A stretch of 64,000 nt of DNA from Setophaga petechia. Lineage: Eukaryota; Chordata; Aves; Passeriformes; Parulidae. The stretch covers positions 8,706,936-8,770,935 of the forward strand of contig JANCRA010000025.1 of the NCBI GenBank assembly GCA_024362935.1. The letters are read 5' to 3'. Below the pieces are notes generated by a model. It did no database searches and was not told the DNA's origin. It worked only from the letters and a program-made list of their open reading frames with translations. Each line of letters opens with the position of its first letter. Within the stretch, counting starts at the first letter, position 1. The position numbers and the translations under genes are program-made. Positions 13,901 to 21,455 of the stretch are shown here, in pieces.

Positions 13901-16900
13901 ACTGAATTAGTGAAGTGAAAGATGGGAGTGGTAAAAAGAAACGCTGTTGTTTATAAAAAAATAATTGCATTTATTGTTGGTTATAGAATGGTAACTGTCA
14001 GGCTTTCTTGCTCAAATTTTATGTTGTTCATGCTGTATTTATTATAGATTAATCAACTTTGTGAAATTGTAGCTTATTTGCCTCTTGCAATATGAATGTG
14101 ATAGAAAGCCATTCAAGTTGCATAATTTTTGATGTGTGTCATTTATTGAACAAGAATTGAGAATTTAGGAATTTGTAAAGGATTAAAGTTTTTTCAGTTT
14201 TTAAAGGATGAAGTTTTTTCAAGAACATATCAAGTACTGGAAAATATTTTTCATTAATATTACAGTAACCTGAAGCTGAAAGGAAATGCAAGTCCTGTAT
14301 CTCCTTAATATTGTAATTGTACAATATGATGTTCACTAAATTTAAATTAGACAACTGCTCTATCCTTCAAAACACTTTCTGAAAATAATAAAATGACATA
14401 TACAGTCTATAGAGAGGAAGAGGAGGTGCAGACTGATCTCTACTCTCAAGTGGCCAGCAATAGGACACAAGGGAATGGCATGAAGCTTTTTGAGGGGTTT
14501 AGGTTGGAAATTAGGAAAAAGATGTTCACCTGAATGTTGATTGGACCTCAAACAGGCTCCTCAGGGTAATGGTTGGACTGCCAAGCCTGACAGAATTCAA
14601 GAAGTGTTTGGACAATGCTCTCTGGCATGTGGTGTGATTCTTGGGGTGTCCTGTGCAGGGCCAGGAGCTGTACTTGATGGTTCTTGTGGGTCCCTTCCAA
14701 CTCAGCATATTCTATAATTCTACTTACAGTCAGTGAGCTGAGGCATAATCTTGAAGCATACAAACCTTGTAAATGTCTATGTATGTAGTCTTATTTTGTG
14801 GTAAATATTTTAAAGTATGAAGTAGATTAATGCTAGGAAGACATTTGAGTTTTTGAGAGTCAGGCTTGCTAGTTTGCCCTGTTAAATCTTCTTTTCTTTC
14901 CCAGTCTGTTATCTGGCCCAAATAAATTGCAGTTTGGGAGTGATAGACAACAGGGAAGACTTGGTCCTTTTGACTCTTGAAGGGAATACTGAGGATTAAA
15001 GTAAAACTATGTATGTCCGGGTGTATTGAACCAGAAAGAACAACTATATTTTGGTAAATGAATGAGGTATTTTTTTACCAAATACTCAGTGTATTCACTT
15101 GGCCAACAGCAGTACCATGAAGAGATATCTAGGTTGCATCTCAGTGATAAGCTCAAGTCTGTTACCCTATATATAGGAAAGCAGGATCTGATCAAAGTGG
15201 CATCAATTGTGACTGAATATTGTGGATGACTTCCTCTGGGAAAGGAGGTTTCTGGGAACATTATTCTCTTTCCTTCTGTCTAAGTCTGAGAATTTAAGTT
15301 AGAAGAAAAGTATATCTCTAAGGGTCAAATCTGAATTGCAAGGTTTAATCTTGCTTGTGCTAAGAAGAAAAGTAGACTTGCATAATGCAGACCTTTTAAT
15401 CAGAAAAGTGTCTGTAAACCTTCTATTCAACAAATCACTCTTGCCATCTATTTATGTAGTAATATTTATTTTGTAACAGTGCTTATTACTTGTTCTTTTC
15501 CATGATGCTTTTACTGAAGCACTTGTTCAGCCCAAATTGATTTAAATTTGCCTGTGCTGGTGTGATGGAATTATTAGCTAAAAATCCAGTTGTATTGTAA
15601 TTATCTGCTCTGTGCTATGTCTTTCAATATAATTCATATAATCCAGTGCACTTTCAAATGGAAGTGGGGGCAGAATTTGTCTTGCAGAACCTATACCATT
15701 TATGGTCAATTGTACAGAAAATTACAATGCTTGACCCGAAATTCGCAGCTGATGTGAAGCTGTAATTTAAGAATAAGCTGAGGAAATTTTACCTGGGACT
15801 TGAGCTAAATGGGTGTGTTTTGGCAAATGAGGAGTTAGACTTTGGCATTCAGTGGTGAAATGGCTTTGTTTTGTGAATAAATGGGATATCTGAAATAGTA
15901 CTTGGTATTTTCATATAGAAGTACAAATGATGAGCTGCAGAAGTATGGAAATTGACTGTAGTAGCTGCAACACCTACTCAAAACAGCCCTATCAGAAGAC
16001 AGGACTAACTTAAGACAGAAAACTTTAATTTGAAGATCTAAGAGTTAATGTGTACCTTTCTGAAAGAGCTGAAAAAAATAGTTTTGAATTATTTTAGTAC
16101 TTTTAATAGAATAATAAATGATTATTCTTGAAAGCCCTTATGCTGTGTAAAGTAATATCTAATTTTCCTTTTTAATGTGAGCATATCCATTTTTCTGGTA
16201 TTTTATGTGATGGTAAAACTCATTATTATACAAGTATTGCTGGTGTTGTCTTTCACTTTTTCATATTATAGAAGCTAATAGCAGATTGGTATTTGCAGAT
16301 GAAGCAATCTTCAATTAAATCCCAGTTTGCCTGTACGTACAAAAATAATTTGAGTGAAGTGAGTGGTCGGCATTCCTGTGCAATTCCAACCTGCAAACAT
16401 CCTGCACCAAAGCAACATTTAAAAGCTGGAAAGCCCACAGGTGAGCTGTGGTAGGATTGAATAAATAAATAAATGTGATGGGTAATACTTTAAATGCTAT
16501 CCAAAAAGCCTTTAGTATAATTCAAATATTTTCAAGAAAAGGAACAAAAATGTCTCATTGTTCTCCATGTCTCATATGCCAGTTAAATCTTTTTGCAATC
16601 AAATTGTCGTGGCAATGCTTTGAAAATATAAATGTTTGAAAAGTGTGTTGATGCTATCTTGCAATAAAAAAGTGATATATGTTGCATATGTGACATATTT
16701 GTTCTTATTCTACAAACGTAAGCCAAATGCAATTTATATTTTTGCCATTAAAAGGGGGGAAAATTTGTTTTACTGCGCTACAAGCTGTATAATATATAAA
16801 ATTTCTATGCCCTTTAACCCTCTCTTCCAATATCTTAAAGTTATAAATCCACTTCCCTAAGTTAGTTCTTACATGTTTTTGAGCAATATAATTTTAAATT

Positions 16901-17417
16901 GGCAATGCACTTATGAGCACATAGCAAATTTAATAGCAATGACAAGCATAGCTTTGTTTTATTGGTAATACATTATTTTTGATTAAAAAAAAATAACATG
17001 GCAGTCCTTATAGAAAAAGGATGTGTGTTCCCAGGTAACTTTTTATTTCCTCACATATGTTTTTGATAATCTTACATGACAGAAGGTCCAAATTCATGTC
17101 TTGATGTACCAGGGCTTGGAACTATTTCTGAAAGTGTTCACCAGACTAGAAGTTATACAGAAATGGGAAAGCTGAGTTGTCAGCCAAGGAACAAGAACTC
17201 TGAGAATGAACAGATGGATTTGAATAATGACAAAATAATCTGTGACAAGGAAAGTGAACCATCTTTGCAAAAAAATACTAAAAGACTTAAGACTTCAAGC
17301 AGCTCTAAGAAGGAATTGGACAGCAAAATTGGTGGAAAAAGAAAGCAAACCAAAACTGCAAGTAAGAATAAGTTGATTGCTGGTCAGGCAAAATTAACTC
17401 GCTTTTTTCAACTCTAA
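1722..17417 (+). CDS. PARPBP: PARPBP (PARI), PCNA-interacting regulator of homologous recombination; last five coding exons, 5' part outside the window
   Basis: Joined coding segments are 1722-1989, 6123-6301, 7536-7617, 16299-16440 and 17083-17417. Splice phases are mutually compatible, all boundaries are GT/AG, and the join gives about 334 residues. The translation follows vertebrate PARI: a conserved block with [13 protein letters not shown], then [20 protein letters not shown], a serine/proline-rich linker, a SQFACTYK block, and a lysine-rich tail ending in [10 protein letters not shown]. Known family role: PARI has a UvrD-helicase-like fold without helicase activity. It binds SUMO-modified PCNA and RAD51 at replication forks and suppresses inappropriate homologous recombination in the nucleus. 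The amino-terminal half lies upstream of position 1. Identification rests on remembered similarity to the human protein plus conserved gene order (PMCH and IGF1 follow). No frameshift or premature stop was seen in the five exons. Confidence 0.93.
3380..3810 (+). mobile_element. Avian LTR-like interspersed repeat (probable solo LTR of an endogenous retrovirus), old and non-coding
   Basis: The segment follows, with many differences, an interspersed repeat I know from bird genomes. It has a purine-rich part with phrases like ggagaagttcatgaagg, then ccttattccccatcccc, then an AATAAA at 3626-3631. It ends in a gccagggtcaaccca-type terminus near 3810 finishing in CA. The internal AATAAA and the CA end favour an LTR in the same orientation as PARPBP. 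I cannot assign the subfamily, saw no target-site duplication, and no viral coding sequence is attached. Its start is approximate. Confidence 0.55.
3872..3901. repeat. Perfect short hairpin (11-bp stem, 8-nt loop)
   Basis: The arms tgttctctacc (3872-3882) and ggtagagaaca (3891-3901) are exact reverse complements around the loop tgaacatt. It lies about 60 bp after the LTR-like repeat, inside a PARPBP intron. The stem is too short for a typical microRNA precursor. Confidence 0.75.
6123..6301 (+). CDS. PARPBP: PARPBP coding exon B
   Basis: The acceptor tactttcag ends at 6122 and the donor gtgagt starts at 6302. The exon begins on a codon boundary and ends with two bases of an arginine codon. 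It encodes the strongly conserved [20 protein letters not shown] block, followed by a more variable stretch ending LTLFR, as in the human protein. This is the easiest exon to recognise in the gene. Confidence 0.93.
6302..7535 (+). other. PARPBP: PARPBP intron B-C
   Basis: This is a 1.2 kb AT-rich intron. I see no repeat of known family and no coding segment in it. Confidence 0.8.
7536..7617 (+). CDS. PARPBP: PARPBP coding exon C
   Basis: This 82-bp exon lies between the acceptor ttcaatatag and the donor gtactc. Its first base completes the arginine codon opened in exon B. It encodes a serine/proline-rich linker ([18 protein letters not shown]) and ends on a codon boundary. Only the PLR-RI part clearly matches the human protein, but phase and position are right. 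Confidence 0.85.
7773..7870. repeat. AT-rich simple repeat (TATAATATCTA-like units)
   Basis: The stretch consists almost only of A and T with irregular repeats of aatatctataat and taatataatat. It is low-complexity sequence in a PARPBP intron and a likely length polymorphism. Confidence 0.85.
14410..14721 (+). mobile_element. CR1 LINE 3' fragment
   Basis: The sequence follows the avian CR1 3' untranslated region. Recognisable parts are gaggggtttaggttgga, ggcatgtggtgtgattcttgg, tgtcctgtgcagggccagga and gtcccttccaactca. It ends in the attctataattcta terminal repeat. The element is 5'-truncated, as is usual for CR1, and diverged. A small internal deletion is likely around 14530-14560. Confidence 0.92.
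16299..16440 (+). CDS. PARPBP: PARPBP coding exon D
   Basis: The acceptor tatttgcag ends at 16298 and the donor gtgagc begins at 16441. The exon starts on a codon boundary with [15 protein letters not shown], matching the conserved human segment, and then becomes variable (cysteine, histidine and proline residues). It ends after the first base of a glutamate codon. A closer acceptor-like site near 16271 is rejected because it would place stop codons in frame. Confidence 0.88.
16441..17082 (+). other. PARPBP: PARPBP last intron
   Basis: This is a 642-bp AT-rich intron. A small simple repeat (aataaataaataaat) occurs just after the donor, near 16460. Nothing else is recognisable. Confidence 0.8.
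17083..17417 (+). CDS. PARPBP: PARPBP terminal coding exon with PIP box
   Basis: The acceptor ttacatgacag ends at 17082. The first two bases complete the glutamate codon of exon D, and the stop TAA is at 17415-17417. The exon encodes a hydrophilic serine- and lysine-rich tail with a basic patch GGKRKQTK (likely nuclear localisation). The PIP box QAKLTRFF is at 17385-17408 and fits Q-x-x-[LIM]-x-x-F-F exactly. In the known family, this PIP box and an adjacent SUMO-interaction motif recruit PARI to SUMO-PCNA. The ATG at 17076 is intronic and not a start. Confidence 0.95.
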
Positions 17418-17574
17418 GTTTTTGTTTTCACATACATTGTATCTTGATAGTTGTAAAATTTTGCAAGAAAACAGGTGAAATTTATGAATTACTTCCTTTC
17501 ATATGTAAATAATTGAAAGTAGCTTGTATATTATATTAGACAATTGCTTGCAAGTCTGGATTATGCTGAAGTAT

Positions 17575-17580
17575 TTTATT
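17575..17580 (-). terminator. PMCH: PMCH polyadenylation signal AATAAA
   Basis: Plus-strand TTTATT reads AATAAA on the - strand, about 195 bp after the PMCH stop. It is the nearest canonical hexamer in that direction. Confidence 0.6.
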
Positions 17581-17726
17581 TTTTAATAACAGTACATTGT
17601 TAATGATTACACTGGTATTTTTGGTAATGGATTATGTATCCCTCTACAATGCAATGGGAAATGATTTTTGGATGTGTACGCACAGTTACACTAAAACTCA
17701 GTAACTCCAAATTACATTAAATTCAG

Positions 17727-17732
17727 AATAAA
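17727..17732 (+). terminator. PARPBP: PARPBP polyadenylation signal AATAAA
   Basis: This is a canonical hexamer 310 bp after the PARPBP stop, followed by a GT-rich element near 17750. It is the best + strand signal before the PMCH coding exon begins. Confidence 0.65.
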
Positions 17733-17772
17733 ATGTTGAGTCTTCAGAGAAGGTGGTGGAGATAAGTACTTT

Positions 17773-17822
17773 TCACACTTGCCAACAAGGTCGATAGACT
17801 CTTCCCAGCATACACCTGAGGA
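17773..17822 (-). CDS. PMCH: PMCH exon 3 (MCH C-terminal part)
   Basis: This 50-bp exon completes the isoleucine codon and then encodes LRCMLGRVYRPCWQV and TGA (plus-strand TCA at 17773-17775). The acceptor is ttctctcctgtag. The cysteine pair, the GRVYRPC ring and the WQV tail are all intact. As in other vertebrates, MCH is split across exons 2 and 3. Confidence 0.95.
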
Positions 17823-18997
17823 CTACAGGAGAGAAAAGAGCTTGAAAATTTAAATCATCAAAGAACCAGAAGTCTTATGGCTTCTGGAAATATTAATTTA
17901 ACAAATGCTCCCTCCCCCATGCACCAAATCATGACAGTCATGTAGTCTCTAAATGAACCTTTACCAAATTGCTATATTGACATTGCAGTGTACTTTACCA
18001 AAATGAAATAATTTTCTGTGTAAAAATAAAATATATTTACTGTCAAAATCTCTTCTTCCAATAGGTAATTTAGCTGAATTTTCTTCATCTGTGGTCTCTC
18101 TTTCCTGTATTGACTCAATATTTTGAATTTCAGTGTCAGCTGGAAAAGCCATGGCTCCCTTCAGTGCAGGATAAGGTAGTTGCTTTCTTCCCAAGTTGAT
18201 TGGCATAACATGATTGAAGAAATCATGCCTTGAACCTCTGTCCTGTTTTGAGGGAAGACAAGAGGTTTATCTTTATTTAAAGTCAGTTGTATCACATTTT
18301 GTTCTTTATATCCTAACAGCGCAGTTATTTTATGTTTCAAAATCATACCTTAATAGTAATGACCTGTATTGCATCTTTGGCCAAAATAGTTTAATGGACG
18401 TAATTAAATAATGAGTCTCATGTTTGGCAAAGTTAAAAACCTGTTGCTGCATATAGGGACATCATCAAATATAAATATAGGTTTCTTCTAACCCCCCCAA
18501 ACCCCATCCTCCAAGCTTTGGCTACTGTCTGTGAAAATCAGATTTAATTCAACTCTCCAAGTTACACATTTAGAATCTTGGCATTAGATATATACAGTTG
18601 AATTTTTTTTCTTGACTATGTTATGTTGAACTGGTATTTTTATATATTTACCTGATTATTGATTTAAATTGTTGCACTTGTTTTCTAAAGGGGTATAAAT
18701 GAATTTCAATTTTACAATTAAGCCAAAATTTAGAACTGAACTCACCAAAAACTTTGTGTTTCCAGCATTCTTGTCATTGAAAACACTGCTGTCTTCAGTC
18801 TTGTAGTACTTCAGCAAAGGTATAGCTCCTCTGTTCATACTTTTTTCTCCATTTTGTAGAGTTTTTCCTAGATTTAATGCAGCAAGCAACATATCTTCAT
18901 CTTCTACCTCTTGCAGAGACTTTGAAACTGAGAGTAGAAAACCTTGAGAAAAAAGAGAGAGAAGGGAGAGAATTAGGATATATGATGAGATGCACAT
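17773..18997 (-). CDS. PMCH: PMCH, pro-melanin-concentrating hormone precursor (complete)
   Basis: Coding exons on the - strand are 18746-18997, 18041-18242 and 17773-17822, with donors gtgagt and gtaaat and acceptors ending aaaacag and ctgtag. The joined product is 167 residues, against 165 in human. Residues 1 to about 19 form a signal peptide (MCISSYILILSLLSLFSQG). An acidic spacer follows, then the NGE-like segment (about 113-131), NEI (133-145, ending in an amidation G and RR at 147-148) and cyclic MCH (149-167, cysteines 155 and 164). The product is a hypothalamic neuropeptide precursor cleaved in the secretory pathway, acting on feeding, arousal and energy balance through MCH receptors. 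The start is fixed by an in-frame TAA two codons upstream. Oddities are a single arginine instead of a dibasic site before NEI, and Ile at MCH position 4. Confidence 0.95.
18041..18242 (-). CDS. PMCH: PMCH exon 2 (NGE and NEI region)
   Basis: The exon is 202 bp, from the acceptor ccctcaaaacag to the donor gtaaat. It encodes ALKGAMAFPAD (NGE-like) and ETTDEENSAKLPIGRRDFD (NEI, amidation and cleavage signal, start of MCH). It ends after the first base of the next codon. Residues before NEI read IQER, whereas mammals have a KR pair. Confidence 0.95.
18243..18745 (-). other. PMCH: PMCH intron 1
   Basis: This is a 503-bp AT-rich intron with GT/AG ends on the - strand. I see no feature inside it. 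Confidence 0.9.
18746..18997 (-). CDS. PMCH: PMCH exon 1 (signal peptide and N-terminal spacer)
   Basis: The exon has 84 codons from the ATG at 18997 to the donor gtgagt, in phase 0. It encodes the signal peptide and a poorly conserved acidic spacer with the recognisable family words SSYILIL, LFSQG and SVSKS. Reading on past the donor gives no family match, which supports the splice. Confidence 0.93.
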
Positions 18998-19082
18998 TTT
19001 TTAGTGGTTTGGCACTTCTCAAATTCTAAGAAATCTTTTCCAGTGGTAAATGATTATGTTTTTCATTTCTGGAATGGCACAC

Positions 19083-19090
19083 TTTATATA
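19083..19090 (-). promoter_or_regulatory. PMCH: PMCH TATA box
   Basis: Plus-strand tttatata reads TATATAAA on the - strand, 86 bp upstream of the PMCH ATG. This predicts a start of transcription near 19055 and a 5' UTR of roughly 55-60 nt. A TATA-driven promoter with a short leader fits this tissue-restricted neuropeptide gene. Confidence 0.65.
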
Positions 19091-19099
19091 TTTTACAGG

Positions 19100-21328
19100 T
19101 TGAATGGAAACCACTTCAATGGCTGATGAGTTCATGCCTTTAAAATGACTCATACCAAGAAGTAACCTTTTCTGTAATCTGTCTAATCCCACCTGTTTAG
19201 AACTAAAACATTTCTTTGTCATATCTAATTTTGTTTCTTTGTATGTTTTTAGAAGAGATTAATTCCTTTTGGTGGATCAATATAGCAAAGTTCACGGAAA
19301 AAGTGATGTCCATTTGTGTTGTTTATAAAGCCTTACCTCTGGTTAAAGCAATTTAAGAAGAGGAACTAATCTACATAAGTAAGAGGGATTGTTGTGTGAT
19401 GCATCATGGTTGTGAAACTAGATTCACAAAAGAGGTGAAATTCTGGAAATTTGATGATGGCTTAGACTGCTACCATGTTAAAGCTGAAATAATTAATTTG
19501 TATTTTGATGTCTGTTATGTCAGGTTGCATTATACCAAAGAGCTAATGGCTAGAAATATTTATTAGTACCTAATTAACTATGTTTGTGTTTTCTTACTGA
19601 AAGTGCACCTTTCTCTGCTACAAATATAACATAGTCAAATGTGCTTGCTAAGAATGTAGAAAGAAAACTTCAGTTTTTCATGTATAAATGTCTTTGAAAT
19701 GTATTTTTTACCTTGTGGAAGAAAATATAAACGTTTCTGCACACTACTGTTGCATTGTTGTTGTGTGGGGCTGGTTTTTGTTGTTGTTGGCTGTTTTTGT
19801 TTGGCTTGGGGTTTTCTGCCTTATCTGGAAAGCAAATAGGGCCAGCTGAAATTTAGCTAATCTGTTAATGTCAGTGATAGAAACCACACATCCACTGGCC
19901 TTGTGCCTCTTAGCTAGTGCTTCATGTTTCATCCTTTAGCTTAGTGCAGGGGACCATGCTGCTATTCAAGGCCAAGCACCAGGAAATTGGCCACTATTCC
20001 CTGCTAAACGTCCTGAAAAAGTACCTGCCTTGCCAAAGTCAGTTCTTGGTAAGACATTTCATGGGAAAATATGTCATGCCAGACTAAGCAGATTTTGACT
20101 AAGAAACATTTTTGGTGTAACCTCTTTTCTCCAAATAAGAAAAGTGCATTTCTAGGCAAAGCATCTCTCACAAATAGAATTGTTGCTTCTCATTATTTTA
20201 ATTTCCTTGCTATAGAGCCTGTACTTGCCTTTGGCTAATTGAAGTGTTTTCTTTCCTTTGACTTTAACTGCCTGGCTACAGAGGACACAAATTTGAGAGT
20301 TTATTGTATGTGGTTTAATGCTTATCGTCCAATAATTTTTATTTTGCCCTCACGTTAAGTGTTTGTGCAGTTTTGTTCAATTAATAAAGCAGAAGCCATG
20401 TATGCTGTCTTGCAGGTACTTTTCATTTAACTCAGCCTTGACAGAACAGGAGTGCTTTGGAGCTGTGGTGGCAGCAAGCTGTTCTTTTTCATATGTTGGT
20501 CTATCAATTAGGAGTTGGAAAACAATCTATCAGCCCAGTAATTGTGTAGATGGCAGGTTCTTCTGCTCCTCTGAAGCTCTGGCACCCCAGGTGTGCAGCA
20601 TCTCACACGGGGCTCACTTTCTAATGCTTCTGTCATTTAATACAAAGCACAGCTCCAAGGAGTACAGCTGACCTGGATCATTCAGTTTGTCTGTCTACAG
20701 TGTCTGGCTGGTTTTCTACTGTGAGACACAAGCTGATGTCAGTGAAGGAGTATGTTTGTCAGGGCAAACTTATGGTACTTGCCCCAGGATCTTCTACTGC
20801 TTCTCGAAGTAATTGTTCATTTTTAAGGTTTGAAGATTCAAGGTGATTGTGAGTGATTATGAGTAGAAGCTTCTAACTAGGCTGCCAAGAAATCTAGAGC
20901 ACATGTCTGTAGATTCAGTGACTTATCAACTGCTCTGAACAGGCAGAAAACATTTGTACACCTGCAGATATGCAATGTGTGTTTTGTACACAGCTCTTCA
21001 TAATGCCTTGGGGAATCCTAGCACTCTGACATCTACAGTTTAATTTCTTCCTCCCGCAACTTAGACTTTTAGTAAAAATGTAAAATGTTTTAATACATCA
21101 CCTTCTATGTTTTACTGTTATTTGGACTTAAAAAAGATATAAATAGTATTATTAACCCAGTAGTACTTTCAGAACAATAACCAGTACTTTGAGAAATACT
21201 TGTTGCTTCTACTTTGTTGCAACAAAATATGAATTCTTAACATCAGAAATCTCATGTGGTATATGTAAGTAAATAAAATCTGGGTGATAACATACCTGAA
21301 CTTTCTCTGTATTCGTTTTGAATTCTAG
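19100..21328. other. Intergenic DNA upstream of PMCH
   Basis: No gene or known repeat is recognised. A GT-rich low-complexity patch lies at 19741-19815. Open frames here, including the 102-codon one at 20363-20671, show no family resemblance. Proximal regulatory elements for PMCH would be expected in the first part, but I cannot identify specific sites. Confidence 0.5.
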
Positions 21329-21455
21329 GAATGAGTTACAAAACAAGTGCAATAGTTTCACTTGGTCTTGTAGCTATTGTAATTGCTGTGTACAAGTGCT
21401 TGAACCTAATTCCTAGCAGAAGGAAAAATAAATGACTGAAGAATAAAGGAAGCAG
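21329..21455 (+). other. Candidate internal exon of an unidentified transcript
   Basis: A 127-bp segment is bounded by an acceptor-like tgaattctag (ending 21328) and a consensus donor, AGCAG followed by gtatgt at 21456. It contains a complete 34-codon ORF. Flanking exons were not identified, so expression is unproven. In human, the long noncoding RNA HELLPAR lies in the interval between PARPBP/PMCH and IGF1, so a transcript here is not unreasonable, but no homology is claimed. Confidence 0.3.
21331..21435 (+). CDS. Unrecognised 34-residue small ORF with one predicted membrane segment
   Basis: The ORF runs from ATG at 21331 to TGA at 21433-21435. The peptide starts MSYKTS and has a hydrophobic run, AIVSLGLVAIVIAVYKCL (residues 7-24), long enough for one transmembrane helix. 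It ends in a polar basic tail, PSRRKNK. This layout resembles known single-pass micropeptides, but I do not recognise a family. It lies within a segment with good splice sites on both sides. The alternative is chance: AT-rich DNA readily yields short hydrophobic frames. No function is proposed. Confidence 0.25.
   Translation: MSYKTSAIVSLGLVAIVIAVYKCLNLIPSRRKNK

Larger units (their letters stand above)
7618..16298 (+). other. PARPBP: PARPBP intron C-D
   Basis: This 8.7 kb intron contains an AT-rich simple repeat near 7.8 kb and a CR1 3' fragment near 14.4-14.7 kb. A near-duplicate motif at about 14.18-14.22 kb (tgaagttttttcaag-like) is also present. No other gene is supported. Confidence 0.8.
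17418..17755 (+). other. PARPBP: PARPBP 3' UTR
   Basis: The UTR runs from the stop codon to a point shortly after the AATAAA at 17727-17732. A GT-rich stretch (aaggtggtgg) follows, as expected downstream of a cleavage site. The exact cleavage site is inferred. The UTR is antisense to the predicted PMCH 3' UTR. Confidence 0.6.
17555..17772 (-). other. PMCH: PMCH 3' UTR
   Basis: The UTR runs from the PMCH stop to shortly past a - strand AATAAA (17575-17580). It lies almost entirely antisense to the PARPBP 3' UTR. The cleavage site is inferred. Confidence 0.55.

Noticed and set aside
18656..18745. Extension of the PMCH exon 1 frame past the donor
   Set aside because: A gtgagt donor at 18745 and a good match of exon 2 in phase show this part is intron.
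20363..20671. 102-codon + strand frame upstream of PMCH
   Set aside because: There is no recognisable domain, no supporting splice structure, and it is only one of many frames of this size in AT-rich DNA.
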